Counted from the first letter of the stretch, positions 16,200-25,120 are shown. The stretch: 64,000 bases of DNA from Amycolatopsis sp. NBC_01480 (GCF_036227205.1 NZ_CP109442.1:8494001-8558000); one strand, 5' to 3'. The notes: generated by a model from the sequence alone, not told the origin. Numbers and translations: made by a program.

Positions 16200-16547
16200 A
16201 TGAAGCAGTACCTGCTGAGCGTCTACCAGCCCGACGGCCCCGTGCCGGACGCCGAAGTCCTCACCGAGATCTCCGGGCAGCTCGACGCGCTCAACGCGGA
16301 GCTGAAGGCCGCCGGCGCCTGGGTGTTCTCCGGCGGCCTGCACGCGCCGGACTCGGCCACGGTCGTCCGCGCGAAGGAGGGCGACGTGCTGATGACCGAC
16401 GGCCCGTTCGCCGAGGGCAAGGAGCACCTGGGCGGGTTCACCATCGTCGCGGCGCCCGACCTCGACGCCGCGCTCGGCTGGGCCGGCCGGCTCGCCGCGA
16501 TCACCACCCTGCCCGTGGAGGTCCGGCCGTTCCGGGGCGAGGCCTGA
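16200..16547 (+). CDS. DGPF/YCII-domain protein linked to ECF42 sigma factor
   Basis: Protein of 115 residues with the YCII-related ferredoxin-like fold. The family name-giving motif is visible in [17 protein letters not shown], and the start [13 protein letters not shown] and end [11 protein letters not shown] are typical. Proteins of this type are encoded next to ECF42 sigma factors across actinobacteria and are members of their regulons; the biochemical role is unknown. The start ATG at 16200 aligns with the paralogue at 61358, and GAGAGGGAG precedes it. It is two bases upstream of the sigma-factor gene, so the two are translated together. Confidence 0.88.
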   Translation: MKQYLLSVYQPDGPVPDAEVLTEISGQLDALNAELKAAGAWVFSGGLHAPDSATVVRAKEGDVLMTDGPFAEGKEHLGGFTIVAAPDLDAALGWAGRLAAITTLPVEVRPFRGEA

Positions 16548-16549
16548 CC

Positions 16550-17764
16550 GTGTCCACTGTGGACGCCGAAACGCTGGACCGGGTGTTCCGGGCCGAGTAC
16601 GGCCGCACCGTCGCGGTGCTGACCCGGATGCTCGGCGATCTCGACCTCGCCGAGGAGGCAGTGCAGGAGGCGTTCACCGTGGCCGCGGACCGCTGGCCGT
16701 CCGCCGGGCTCCCGCCGAGCCCGGCGGGCTGGCTGGTGACCACGGCGCGGAACCGGGCGCTCGACCGGCTCCGCCGCGAATCCTCCCGCGACGACCGGCA
16801 CGCCCAGGCCGCGCTCCTGCACGCGCGCGGCGAACCCGTCGAGGAGGGACCTGTGCGTGACGAACGGCTGCGGCTGATCTTCACCTGCTGCCACCCGGCG
16901 CTGGGCATGGCGGCGCGGGTCGCGCTGACGCTGCGGCTGCTCGGCGGGCTCACCACCGGCGAGATCGCGCGCGCGTTCTTCGTGCCCGAGCCGACGATGG
17001 CGCAGCGGCTGGTGCGCGCCAAGGCGAAGATCCGCGACGCGCGCATCCCGTACCGGGTGCCCCGCGACGCCGATCTGCCGGACCGGCTGACGGCCGTGCT
17101 CGCCGTCGTCTACCTCGTCTTCACCGAGGGCCACACCGCGGGCGCGGGCCCGGCGCTGGGCCGGCCGGACCTGGCCGCGGAGGCCATCCGGCTGGGCCGG
17201 CTGCTGGCCGGGCTGATGCCGGACGAGCCGGAGGTGCTCGGCCTGCTCGCGCTGATGCTGCTGACCGAGTCCCGCCGGCCCGCGCGCACCGGCCCCGATG
17301 GCGCGGTGGTGCTGCTCGCGGCCCAGGACCGCACCCGCTGGGACGCCGAGCTGATCGCCGAGGGGCAGGAGCTGGTCCGCCGGTGCCTGCGCCGCGACCG
17401 GCCGGGCCCGTACCAGCTGCAGGCCGCGATCAACGCCGTGCACAGCGACGCCCCGGTCGCCGCGGGCACCGACTGGGCCCAGATCGTCCGCCTCTACGAC
17501 CACCTGCTCGCCCTCACCCCGACGCCGGTGGTCGCGCTCAACCGGGCGGTCGCCGTGGCGGAGGTCGACGGCCCGGGCCCGGCACTGGCGCTCGTGGAGG
17601 CCCTCGACTTGGGGAGTTACCACCTGTTCCACGCCGTCCGCGCCGATCTGCTCGCCCGGCTGGGACGCACCGGCGAGGCCTCGGCCGCCTACGCCGACGC
17701 GATCGGGCTCAGCGGGAACGAGGCCGAACGCGAGCTGCTGGAACGCAAGCGCGCCGCGCTTTGA
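16550..17764 (+). CDS. ECF42-group RNA polymerase sigma factor with C-terminal extension
   Basis: Sigma factor of 404 residues. Sigma2 domain about 10-75 ([51 protein letters not shown]), sigma4 about 105-155 ([41 protein letters not shown]). Instead of an anti-sigma partner gene, the group carries a 200-residue TPR-like C-terminal extension; here it spans about 190-404 with conserved patches [32 protein letters not shown] and [10 protein letters not shown]. In the family this extension is needed for activity. GTG at 16550 follows the DGPF gene by two bases. A second ECF42 factor is encoded at 61678-62919; the signal sensed is unknown. Confidence 0.92.
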   Translation: MSTVDAETLDRVFRAEYGRTVAVLTRMLGDLDLAEEAVQEAFTVAADRWPSAGLPPSPAGWLVTTARNRALDRLRRESSRDDRHAQAALLHARGEPVEEGPVRDERLRLIFTCCHPALGMAARVALTLRLLGGLTTGEIARAFFVPEPTMAQRLVRAKAKIRDARIPYRVPRDADLPDRLTAVLAVVYLVFTEGHTAGAGPALGRPDLAAEAIRLGRLLAGLMPDEPEVLGLLALMLLTESRRPARTGPDGAVVLLAAQDRTRWDAELIAEGQELVRRCLRRDRPGPYQLQAAINAVHSDAPVAAGTDWAQIVRLYDHLLALTPTPVVALNRAVAVAEVDGPGPALALVEALDLGSYHLFHAVRADLLARLGRTGEASAAYADAIGLSGNEAERELLERKRAAL

Positions 17765-17933
17765 GGGGTTGACAGGGGCGCCCCCTACCGGTCCACTGTG
17801 GACGGAATTCGGCCAACGGCGCAGGCAGGCAGCGGGCACGCGCGAGGCCTGTGGCGTCCCTGGTGGTGATGAACATCCCAGGGCAGGCCAGGACGAACCT
17901 CGTGGTGCCGCGGCTCGCTAGACTCGGGCGGCG

Positions 17934-19013
17934 ATGCGACGATTCAGGTGGTGGTGGGGGGCGCTGGTCCTCGGCTGCGTGGCCGTGCTGGCGGGGTTCT
18001 TCCTTTTCTTCGGCGCTTCGAGCCGGACCGGGCAGCCGTTGCCGCGCCAAGGGCCGCCGGGCACGGGCCCGCTGACCGTGGTCGCCATGGGCGACAGCAC
18101 GGTGTCCGGCGAGGGCGCGGGCAGCTACACCCCGGACACCGACGGCCGCAACGGCGATTGGTGCCACCGCTCGGCGGACGCGTTTGTGCAGAAGGTGCGG
18201 ATCCCCGGCGTCACGGCGCGGGTGAACCTCGCGTGCTCCGGGGCGCCGTCCGCTCAGGTCGCGCTCGGCGGGCAGCCGCAGTGGGGCGAGCCGTCCCAGG
18301 CCGGGCAGCTGGCGAAGGTCGTGAAGGACCACCGGGTGGCCGCGGTGGTGATCGCCGTGGGCGCGAACGACGACCCGCAGTTCTCCGCGCAGGTGACCGC
18401 CTGCTTCAAGGCATGGTTCAGCTTCGGCGGGCCGTCGTGCAACGTGGCGCTGCAGCAGACCTGGAAGTCCAAAGTGGACGCGATGGTGCCGAAGGTGGTC
18501 AATGCCGTCGGCGATGTGAAGAAGGTGCTGGCGCAGGCCGGTTACGTGCCGGCGGACTACCAGCTGGTGCTCCAGTCCTACGCCACCCCGGTCGGCCCGG
18601 GCATCCCGGCGAACCTGCAGAGCCTCGACGGCTGCCCGTTCCGCACCGACGACCTGAGCTGGATCGCGAGCACGGGCATCACGACGCTTTCGGCGGGTCT
18701 CAAGCAGGCGTCGGTCCAGAGCGGCGCGCGGTTCCTGGACCTGGCGCGCGCGGGCGCGAACCACGAGGCGTGCAGCGGCGGGGCGGACCCGGCCAAGGAG
18801 TGGTTCACCCGGCTGACGCTGCACCTGAGCGACCTCGGGCAGACGGACCGGGCGCAGCACGCGCTGCAGGAGTCCTTCCACCCCAACGCCGCGGGCCACC
18901 TCGCGATCGCCGACTGCCTCACCGAGTTCCTCGCCGTGCGCGAGGGCAACGCGGCCTGCCTGAGCGGGCCGGACGGCAAGCTGCACGCCGTCCCGGAAGT
19001 CACCGCCCGCTGA
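17934..19013 (+). CDS. Membrane-anchored SGNH/GDSL-type hydrolase
   Basis: Lipase/esterase-fold protein of 359 residues. One N-terminal membrane segment (WGALVLGCVAVLAGFFLFFG) places the catalytic domain outside. SGNH blocks are visible: GDSTVSGEG (nucleophile Ser, block I), a Gly in the ACSGAPSAQVAL region (block II), GANDDP (block III, Asn) and HPNAAGHLAIADC (block V, His). Paired cysteines (NGDWCHRS, ACSG, CFKAW, SCNVA) suggest disulfides as in the secreted actinobacterial SGNH lipases. Substrate is not visible: a lipid, acetylated sugar or peptidoglycan O-acetyl group are all possible. TAGACT at 17919-17924 may be a -10 giving a very short leader. It abuts the toxin gene tail to tail. Confidence 0.85.
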   Translation: MRRFRWWWGALVLGCVAVLAGFFLFFGASSRTGQPLPRQGPPGTGPLTVVAMGDSTVSGEGAGSYTPDTDGRNGDWCHRSADAFVQKVRIPGVTARVNLACSGAPSAQVALGGQPQWGEPSQAGQLAKVVKDHRVAAVVIAVGANDDPQFSAQVTACFKAWFSFGGPSCNVALQQTWKSKVDAMVPKVVNAVGDVKKVLAQAGYVPADYQLVLQSYATPVGPGIPANLQSLDGCPFRTDDLSWIASTGITTLSAGLKQASVQSGARFLDLARAGANHEACSGGADPAKEWFTRLTLHLSDLGQTDRAQHALQESFHPNAAGHLAIADCLTEFLAVREGNAACLSGPDGKLHAVPEVTAR

Positions 19014-19313
19014 TCAGAGATCGAGCGCGGCGCGCAGGGCGACGTCGATGTTCTCCTGCACCTCGGCGTCGATCTCGGCGATGCGCTCGTCGAACCAGGG
19101 CCGGTACAGGCGCGTGAGATTGAGCGTGGACACCCAGTAGCGGGCGTCCACGGCGACCCCGAGGATGTCCTGGGGGTCGCGGTCGAGCAGTTCGGTGCCG
19201 AGCAGCCAGGGCCGCTCGGATTCGTTCACCCCGTCCGAGGACAGCAGGACCACGGTGCGGGTCCGGGCCGGATCGGTCGGGGGGTGGTACGTCCAGACTT
19301 CACCCCTGCGCAC
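19014..19313 (-). CDS. MazF/PemK-like toxin of a type II toxin-antitoxin pair
   Basis: Protein of 99 residues. The GTG at 19313 is chosen because it gives the MazF-type opening VRRGEVWTY and overlaps the antitoxin gene by 14 bases; the frame is open upstream but would run through the antitoxin gene. The central strand RTVVLLSSDGVNES, then ILGVAVDARYWV, fits the CcdB/MazF SH3-like barrel, but the family is divergent and the usual S/T-P motif is not clear. If active it would cleave RNA. The position directly downstream of a ribbon-helix-helix gene, in the order antitoxin-toxin, is the main support. Confidence 0.65.
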   Translation of the reverse strand: MRRGEVWTYHPPTDPARTRTVVLLSSDGVNESERPWLLGTELLDRDPQDILGVAVDARYWVSTLNLTRLYRPWFDERIAEIDAEVQENIDVALRAALDL

Positions 19314-19527
19314 GCATGTCCTTTTCCGCCGCGCTCCGCTCGGCCTCGTCCGACTCCGCGGCCGGCGCGGCGGGCGCCTGCTGCGGGGTGTAACCGGTGC
19401 GTACCGCCTCACGCCGGGCTGCCTTCGACAGCCAGGAGGAGACCGAAATCCCGTGCGCCCGCGCGGCTCGCTCGGCGAACTCGAGCGCCCCGCTGTCCAG
19501 GGAAAGTGTCACCTTACGTGTTGCCAT
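19300..19527 (-). CDS. Ribbon-helix-helix antitoxin
   Basis: Protein of 75 residues. The N-terminus RKVTLSLDSGALEFAERAAR followed by AHGISVSSWLSKAARREAV is a MetJ/Arc-type ribbon-helix-helix with the alternating-residue strand KVTLSLD; the rest is an acidic, disordered tail (PAAESDEAERSAAEKDMRAQ) that would bind the toxin. The ATG at 19527 has no Shine-Dalgarno sequence; TACGAT ends seven bases upstream, so translation is probably leaderless. The gene probably represses its own promoter, as is usual for this type. Confidence 0.75.
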   Translation of the reverse strand: MATRKVTLSLDSGALEFAERAARAHGISVSSWLSKAARREAVRTGYTPQQAPAAPAAESDEAERSAAEKDMRAQG

Positions 19528-19575
19528 ACTTTTTATCGTACCAGTGACCGCACTGCCGGGAGCCGTTCTCCTTGC

Positions 19576-20031
19576 TCAGAGCGTCGGCGACCGGCCCTCG
19601 AACGGCGTCGAGAGCACCACCGTGGTCCGGGTCGAGACCTTCGCCGCCTCACGGATGCGGCGCAGCAGGTCCTCCAGGCCGAGCGGCGAGGCGACCCGTA
19701 CGAGCAGGATGTACGACTCGTCGCCGGCGACCGAATAGCAGGACTCGATCTCGGTGATGTGCTGGATCCGCTGCGGGTAGTCGTCCGGGGCGGCGGGGTC
19801 GTTGGGCGTCAGCGAGATCAACGCGGTGAGCGGCAGGCCGATCTGCTCGCCGTCGAGCCGCGCGGTGTAGCCGAGGATGACCCCGCGCTGCTCGAGCCGC
19901 CGGACGCGCTGGTGCACGGCCGACACCGAAAGCCCCACCCGCTCGGCCAGGTCGGTGAAGCTGCGCCGCCCGTCGGCCGCCAGCTCCTGCACGATCGACT
20001 GGTCGAGCGGCTCCAGGCCGGGCACGGTCAT
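19576..20031 (-). CDS. Lrp/AsnC-family transcriptional regulator
   Basis: Regulator of 151 residues. N-terminal AsnC-type helix-turn-helix (LDQSIVQELAADGRRSFTDL, AERVGLSVSAVHQRVRRLEQ, RGVILGYTARLD) and C-terminal RAM ligand-binding/oligomerisation domain (IESCYSVAGDESYILLVRVA). Its start overlaps the end of the M24 peptidase gene by four bases, so they form an operon and it probably responds to an amino acid or dipeptide product of that peptidase. Confidence 0.93.
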   Translation of the reverse strand: MTVPGLEPLDQSIVQELAADGRRSFTDLAERVGLSVSAVHQRVRRLEQRGVILGYTARLDGEQIGLPLTALISLTPNDPAAPDDYPQRIQHITEIESCYSVAGDESYILLVRVASPLGLEDLLRRIREAAKVSTRTTVVLSTPFEGRSPTL

Positions 20032-21170
20032 GCGTCCAGCACGGTCAGCTCGTGCGGCCGGGTGTTGAAGGCCTCGACGCCGCTCTCGGTGACCACCACG
20101 ATGTCCTCGATCCGGGCGCCCCAGCGGCCGGCCTGGTAGATGCCGGGCTCGACGCTGAAGGCCATGCCCGGCTCGAGCGGCAGCTGGTTGCCGGCGATGA
20201 TGTAGGGCTCCTCGTGCACGTCGAGGCCGATGCCGTGGCCGGTGCGGTGGATGAAGAACTCGCCGAACCCGGCGGCCTCGATCACCTCGCGGGCGGCGGC
20301 GTCGATCCGCTCGGCGGTGACGCCGGGGCGCACCTCGTCGACCGCGGCCTGCTGCGCGCGCTGCAGCACCGCGTACGTCTCGGCGACGTCGGCGTCACGG
20401 GGCTCGCCGACGGAGTAGGTGCGGGTGCAGTCGGAGTTGTAGCCCTCGGGCAGCGGGCCGCCGATGTCGACGACCACGACGTCGCCGCGCTGGATCACGC
20501 GGTCGGACACGTCGTGGTGCGGGCTGGCGCCGTTCGGGCCGGAGCCGACGATGACGAAGTCGGCGTGGCTGTGGCCCTCCTCGACGATGGCGGCGGTGAT
20601 GTCCTGGCCCACCTCGGCCTCAGTGCGGCCCGCGCGCAGCCACTCGCCGACGCGCGCGTGCACGCGGTCGATGGCCGCGCCGGCGGCGCGCAGGGCGGCG
20701 ATCTCGGCGGCGTCCTTGCGCATCCGCAGCTCGCGGATGACCGGCCCGGCGAGGGTCTGCTCGGCGTCGCCGAGGGCCGCGCGCAGGGCGAGCACGTGCA
20801 GGGCCGGGGTGAAGTCGCTGACCGCGACGCGGCCGGGCTTGCCGAGCCGGTCGGCCACCAGCCGGTACGCGTCGTCGCCGTCGACCCAGGTGAGCACCTC
20901 GATGCCGAGCTCGGCGGTGGGCACGTCGGCGTAGCCGGGGGCTTCCAGCTTCGGCACGACCAGCGCCGGGACGCCGTCGGCGGGCACCACGAGGGTCGTC
21001 AGCCGCTCGAACGAGCCGCCCGCCTGGCCCAGCAGGTACCGCAGGTCGGAACCGGGGGCGATGAGCAGGGCGTCGGTGTCCGCCTTCGCGGCCGCGGCGG
21101 CGGCGCGGTCGAGGCGGGCGCGGAGCGCGGCGGCGTCGGGGGCAGGCGTGTGGAGGGATCGGCGCGACAT
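20028..21170 (-). CDS. M24-family Xaa-Pro peptidase (PepQ-like)
   Basis: Cytoplasmic metallopeptidase of 380 residues. N-terminal creatinase/prolidase-type domain (1-130) followed by the pita-bread catalytic domain. Metal ligands are visible in order: Asp in VVVDIGG, Asp in NSDCTRTYSV, His in HRTGHGIGLDVHE, Glu in MAFSVEPGIY and the C-terminal Glu in GARIEDIVVVTE. These enzymes remove residues N-terminal to proline in di- or oligopeptides. It is co-transcribed with the downstream Lrp regulator. The ATG at 21170 precedes the conserved LRARLDRAAAAA helix; a weak AGG lies upstream. Confidence 0.92.
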   Translation of the reverse strand: MSRRSLHTPAPDAAALRARLDRAAAAAAKADTDALLIAPGSDLRYLLGQAGGSFERLTTLVVPADGVPALVVPKLEAPGYADVPTAELGIEVLTWVDGDDAYRLVADRLGKPGRVAVSDFTPALHVLALRAALGDAEQTLAGPVIRELRMRKDAAEIAALRAAGAAIDRVHARVGEWLRAGRTEAEVGQDITAAIVEEGHSHADFVIVGSGPNGASPHHDVSDRVIQRGDVVVVDIGGPLPEGYNSDCTRTYSVGEPRDADVAETYAVLQRAQQAAVDEVRPGVTAERIDAAAREVIEAAGFGEFFIHRTGHGIGLDVHEEPYIIAGNQLPLEPGMAFSVEPGIYQAGRWGARIEDIVVVTESGVEAFNTRPHELTVLDA

Positions 21171-21180
21171 GAGTTGGAGC

Positions 21181-21861
21181 CTAGTACCGGCGCGGGCCGT
21201 GGTCCGGCACCCGGTCCGGGGCCGGGGTTTCGAACAGCGGCGGCAGGTAGCGCAGCATCAACGCGGACCACACGACATGGGTCAGCAGCGGGGCCTGGAC
21301 GCCGCCGGTCACGCGCCGCTGGAGCCCGAACACCGTGCCCATCACGACGGAGGCGAGCACCAGCGCGGGGTTGCGGGTGGCGACTGTGGACAGCGCGTAC
21401 ACAGCGGTCGAGGCCGCGACCGCCGTACCGGGCTCCTGCACGACGCCGCGAAAGAAGACCTCCTCTGCCGCGCCCGTGACGAGAGTGGTCGCGAGCACCG
21501 CCGGGCCGGAGCCGCGGTGGGCGTAGGCGAGCACACCGGCGAGCGCGCGGGAGAGCACCGGGATGCGGCGGGCGACCAGCGCCGCTGCGTAGAACACGCC
21601 GAACGCCCCGGCACCGATCAGCACCGGGGTGGCGACCGGATGGCGGGACCGGCCGCGTGGGGGCGGCCCCGCGGCCAGCCCGCCCGCGATCCAGGTGGCG
21701 GCGACGGCGTTGGTGAGCACGTAGAAGCGGCCGGAGCCGGGCCGGGTGGCCAGCGAGAGGCCGAGCAGCCCGGTGCCCGCGGCCGTGAAGACCGGAAGGA
21801 GGACGCGCCGCTGCTTGGCCCCGGTGGTGAAGGCGGTGAGCAGGCCGCGCGACGCCGTCAA
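21181..21861 (-). CDS. CPBP-family intramembrane glutamic protease
   Basis: Polytopic membrane protein of 226 residues with about seven hydrophobic segments. The CPBP/Abi signature is present: AAEEVFFRGVVQ (paired glutamates and Arg, motif 1), then a glycine-rich FGLQRRVTGGV region and a final His in APLLTHVVWSALM. Relatives process prenylated or membrane proteins, or bacteriocin-related substrates; the substrate here is unknown. It starts with TTG overlapping the stop of the upstream NAD(P)-binding gene by four bases (TTGA), so the two are translationally coupled. Confidence 0.83.
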   Translation of the reverse strand: MTASRGLLTAFTTGAKQRRVLLPVFTAAGTGLLGLSLATRPGSGRFYVLTNAVAATWIAGGLAAGPPPRGRSRHPVATPVLIGAGAFGVFYAAALVARRIPVLSRALAGVLAYAHRGSGPAVLATTLVTGAAEEVFFRGVVQEPGTAVAASTAVYALSTVATRNPALVLASVVMGTVFGLQRRVTGGVQAPLLTHVVWSALMLRYLPPLFETPAPDRVPDHGPRRY

Positions 21862-22754
21862 GCCGTCCGCCGTTCGCGGGCGCGCTCCCCCAGCGCGGAC
21901 AGTGCGGCGGCGTCGTAGTCCATCGGCTCGAACGGGACGAGCTTCCGGATGCCGTCGTCGCGCACCACGACCTCGTTCGCCATCGAGTCGATCAGGGTGC
22001 GGCCGGTGGTGACGTCGACGTCGGTGACCAGCGCCAGCCAGTACGAAGACAGCCTCGGCGTCAGCAGCGGCACGGGCACGATCAGCGGGCGGCGGCCCTC
22101 CAGCTCGGCCAGGCGGCGCAGCATGTCCACGTACGCGAGCTGTTCGGTGCCGCCGATGTCGAACGTGCGCCCCTCGGCGTCGGCGGGTTCGAGCACCCCG
22201 GCGAGGTAGCGGATGACGTCGGCGATCGCGATCGGCTGGGTGCGGGTGGCGGCCCAGCGCGGGGTGACCATGGCCGGCAGGTGCTCGACCAGCTGGCGGG
22301 TGATCTCCCAGGAGATGCCGCCGTGGCCGACGACGATGCCGGCCCGCAGCACGGTGACGGGCACGCCCGCGGAGCCGAGCAGGTGCTCCACCAGGCGCCG
22401 GCTGCGCAGGTGCGCGGACAGGTCGTCGGTGTCGTCGCCGAGCCCGCCGAGATAGACGATGCGGCCCACTTCCGCTTCCTTGGCGGCCTGGGCGAAGGCG
22501 CGGGCGTGGGCGGCGTCGCGGCGTTCGAAGTCGGCGGCGTCGAGGGAATGGATGAGGTAGTACGCGGCGTCGGCGCCTTCCAGCGCGGCGCGCAGTGAGC
22601 GCGGCTCGGCCACGTCGCCGCGGACGGCGGTGCCGGCCCCGGTGTACTCGGTGGGTCGCCGGGTCATCGCGCGTACCTCGTGCCCGGCCTCGGCGAGCGC
22701 GGGCACGAGCCGGCTCCCGACGAAGCCGGACGCCCCGGTCACCAAGACCTTCAC
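21858..22754 (-). CDS. NAD(P)-binding atypical SDR / NmrA-like protein
   Basis: Protein of 298 residues with an extended-SDR Rossmann start KVLVTGASGFVGSRLVPALA (TGxxGxxG at 6-13). The regions AMTRRP, GDVAEPRSL, YYLIHSL and VYLGGLGDD are typical of the NAD-dependent epimerase-like oxidoreductases of the YbjT/DUF2867 kind. The classical YxxxK pair is missing, so this may sense redox cofactors or act on a bound substrate rather than be a usual dehydrogenase. Overlaps the CPBP protease gene by four bases. Function remains general. Confidence 0.85.
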   Translation of the reverse strand: MKVLVTGASGFVGSRLVPALAEAGHEVRAMTRRPTEYTGAGTAVRGDVAEPRSLRAALEGADAAYYLIHSLDAADFERRDAAHARAFAQAAKEAEVGRIVYLGGLGDDTDDLSAHLRSRRLVEHLLGSAGVPVTVLRAGIVVGHGGISWEITRQLVEHLPAMVTPRWAATRTQPIAIADVIRYLAGVLEPADAEGRTFDIGGTEQLAYVDMLRRLAELEGRRPLIVPVPLLTPRLSSYWLALVTDVDVTTGRTLIDSMANEVVVRDDGIRKLVPFEPMDYDAAALSALGERARERRTA

Positions 22755-22903
22755 GGCCGTCCCCCGCTCTTCGCCCGCCCTTGTTCGTCCGGTGTGGACA
22801 TCGTGCTCCCCTCCTGGCCCGTCCCCGCCCGGTTACCCCGGCGGGGCCCGGGGCAACCGGCGCGGCACCGATGGTCCGGCGCCCGGCATGGCACGCTGTG
22901 CGG

Positions 22904-23857
22904 GTGACCGGACCACTCGCCTTGCTCGACTCCGCCAGCCTGTACTTCCGCTCGTTCTACGCGCTGCCCGACTCGATGACCGCGCCCGACGGCACCCCGG
23001 TGAACGCCGTGCGCGGCTTCACCGACACGATCGCGCGCATCCTCACCGACCGCCGCCCGTCGCGGCTGGTGGCGTGCCTGGACGCGGACTGGCGGCCGAA
23101 GTTCCGCACCGACCTGCTGCCCAGTTACAAGGCGCACCGGGTCGCGGCGCCGGGCCACGGCGAGAGCGAGGCGGACGTGGAGGAGGTGCCGGACACGCTC
23201 ACCCCGCAGGTGCCGGTGATCCTCGACGTGCTGGCCGCGTTCGGCTTCGCCACCGCCGAGGCCGCGGGCTACGAGGCCGACGACGTCATCGGGGCGCTCG
23301 CCACCCGCGAGCGGGACGCCGCGGTGGAGGTCATCACCGGCGACCGCGACCTGTTCCAGCTGGTGCGCGAGGAGCCGACGCCCACCGCCGTGGTGTACGT
23401 CGGCAAGGGCTGGGCGAAGGCGGAAGTGCTGGGGCGCAAGGAGATCGCCGAACGCTACGGGGTGCCGGTCGAGCACGCGGGCCCGGCGTACGCCGACATG
23501 TCCGCGCTGCGCGGCGACCCGTCCGACGGGCTGCCCGGGGTCGCCGGCATCGGCGAGAAGACGGCGGCGAAGCTGATCACGCAGTTCGGCTCGCTGGAGG
23601 AGCTGATCGCGGCCTCGTCCGCGGGCGACGCGCGGGTGCCGCTCAAGACGCGGCTGCGGCTTTCCGACGCCGCCGACTACCTCGCGGTCGCGCCCACCGT
23701 GGTGCGCGTCGCCGTGGACGCCCCGGTCGAGGTGTCCGGCCCGGACGCGGTGCCCACGCGCCCGGCCGACCCGGAGCGGGTCGCGGAGCTGGCCGAACGG
23801 TGGAACCTGGGCCGGTCGGTGGAGCGGCTGCTCGCCGCGCTGCCCCCAGACTCGTGA
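22904..23857 (+). CDS. 5'-3' exonuclease (PolA N-terminal-like, stand-alone)
   Basis: Structure-specific nuclease of 317 residues corresponding to the N-terminal nuclease domain of DNA polymerase I without the polymerase. Metal-binding acidic residues are seen in LLDSASLYFRSFYAL, CLDADWRPKFR, YEADDVIGAL, ITGDRDLFQL and GDPSDGLPGVAGIGEKTAAK, where the last stretch is the helix-hairpin-helix of the flap-endonuclease superfamily. Stand-alone members are common in actinobacteria and back up PolA and RNase HI in primer removal. GTG at 22904 is selected by homology of the start; GTG at 22898 is also possible. The gene ends inside a 50-base inverted repeat. Confidence 0.92.
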   Translation: MTGPLALLDSASLYFRSFYALPDSMTAPDGTPVNAVRGFTDTIARILTDRRPSRLVACLDADWRPKFRTDLLPSYKAHRVAAPGHGESEADVEEVPDTLTPQVPVILDVLAAFGFATAEAAGYEADDVIGALATRERDAAVEVITGDRDLFQLVREEPTPTAVVYVGKGWAKAEVLGRKEIAERYGVPVEHAGPAYADMSALRGDPSDGLPGVAGIGEKTAAKLITQFGSLEELIAASSAGDARVPLKTRLRLSDAADYLAVAPTVVRVAVDAPVEVSGPDAVPTRPADPERVAELAERWNLGRSVERLLAALPPDS

Positions 23858-23898
23858 GTGTTTATGACGGTTCTAACCGTCATAAACACTCACGAGTC
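23849..23898. repeat. Perfect 24-bp inverted repeat between convergent genes
   Basis: Arms 23849-23872 and 23875-23898 are perfect reverse complements with a two-base loop (CT). The element holds the stop codon of the exonuclease (23855-23857) and begins the stop codon of eis (23897-23899). It can end transcription both ways. Its length, near-zero loop and AT-richer arms (TGAGTGTTTATGACGGTT) look like a dispersed palindromic element rather than an ordinary terminator; similar elements are familiar to me from Amycolatopsis genomes. Confidence 0.85.
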
Positions 23899-25120
23899 AG
23901 AAGTGCGTGCCGCACCACGGGCGTTGCTCGGTGGTGAACAGGATGTCGGCGCGCGCGGCGGCGGCCGGGTCGGTCGCGGTGAGACGGCCGGCCTGCAGCA
24001 GGCTCGTCGCGCGCCACTCGCCGAGGTAGAGCATCGCGAGGGCCTCGGAGTCGAGCTGCAGGTCCGCCGGTGCGTCGGTGCGGTGGGCGCCTTCGGGGCC
24101 GACCGCGTAGTGGCCGGTGTTGGCGGGCAGCTGCGGGTCGGTGAGGCCGAGGACCACCGGGGCGGCGTCGCCGTAAGTGCGGGCGGCCAGTGCACCGGCG
24201 ACGTCGACCACCCGTACCCACAGCTGGTCCCCCAGCTCCGTGGTGTGGGCGCGGCGCGGGTCGGTGAGCAGGACGCCGACGGGATCGTCCACCGGCCGGT
24301 CGCGGGCGACGACGGTGCCGATCAGGTCGACCGACAGCAGGAACCGCCACAGCCCGGCGATCGCCGCGGGGTTCGCGCCGTTGAGGTCCCGCACGTCCAG
24401 CAGCGCCCGCCGCTCCGGCTCGTCGGTGGTGCCCCGGTCCACGCTGCGGAACACGGCGAACCCGTCGTCCTCGCCGTCCAGTCCGGTGTGGACGGCCACG
24501 CGGTAACCGCCGCCGTAGCGGACCTGGCGGTTGTGCTCGCTCGGCCACCAGTAGGCGGGGCGTGCGAGCTGGCCCGGCCGCGGGGCGCGCTCGATGATCC
24601 GCTGGTACAGCGTGGGGATCTGCACCACCGCCTGGTTTTCGTCGAGCAGCCGGACGGTGCCGGTGGACGGGGCGCTGCCGCGGATCCGGGCCGGGTGCTC
24701 GACCCGGACCGAGCGGCCGAGTGTGGCGGCGCCGTAGCCGAAGCGGCCGTAGATGACCGCTTCGCTGGCGTACAGCGCGGCGAGGCTGATGCCGCGGGCG
24801 GCGAAATCCTCGAGCTGGGTGCGCATCAGCGCGCTGACGACGCCGCGGCGGGTCCAGTCCGCACGGACCCCGACGCCGTCGACCGCGCCGGTGCTCAGGC
24901 GCGCGCCGCCGGGCACGACCAGCTCGGTGTCGAACGAGCCGGTGATCCCGACCGGGCCGGTTTCGGCGAAGGCGCCGAACTTCCGCTCCGCGGCCCAGGA
25001 CTCCGCGTACTCGCGCCAGTTCTCATCACTCGGCACGCGCGAGTGCAGGGCCTGCATCAGGAGGGTGAAGGTGGGCCGGCGCTCGTCGTCGGTGATGGGC
25101 CGTACCGCGAAGTCCGTCAT
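23897..25120 (-). CDS. eis: Eis-family N-acetyltransferase
   Basis: Cytoplasmic acetyl-CoA-dependent acetyltransferase of 407 residues with the three-domain Eis plan: N-terminal GNAT (1-150; acetyl-CoA loop VGVRADWTRRGVVSALMR and the active-site Tyr region LYASEAVIYGRFGYG), a degenerate second GNAT (to about 290) and an SCP2-like C-terminal domain ending in a free carboxylate (RPWCGTHF), which in the family serves as the general base. Eis enzymes acetylate amines of aminoglycosides at several positions, and lysines of peptides. Role in drug tolerance here is inference. ATG at 25120 is used; TTG at 25132 in the same frame is an alternative. Confidence 0.88.
   Translation of the reverse strand: MTDFAVRPITDDERRPTFTLLMQALHSRVPSDENWREYAESWAAERKFGAFAETGPVGITGSFDTELVVPGGARLSTGAVDGVGVRADWTRRGVVSALMRTQLEDFAARGISLAALYASEAVIYGRFGYGAATLGRSVRVEHPARIRGSAPSTGTVRLLDENQAVVQIPTLYQRIIERAPRPGQLARPAYWWPSEHNRQVRYGGGYRVAVHTGLDGEDDGFAVFRSVDRGTTDEPERRALLDVRDLNGANPAAIAGLWRFLLSVDLIGTVVARDRPVDDPVGVLLTDPRRAHTTELGDQLWVRVVDVAGALAARTYGDAAPVVLGLTDPQLPANTGHYAVGPEGAHRTDAPADLQLDSEALAMLYLGEWRATSLLQAGRLTATDPAAAARADILFTTEQRPWCGTHF

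Noticed and set aside
17774..17786. AGGGGCGCCCCCT after the first sigma gene, similar to AGGGGCGCCCCT at 60689-60700 before the second operon
   Set aside because: Such GC palindromes arise easily at this base composition, and the two lie at different places relative to the genes (after one, before the other).
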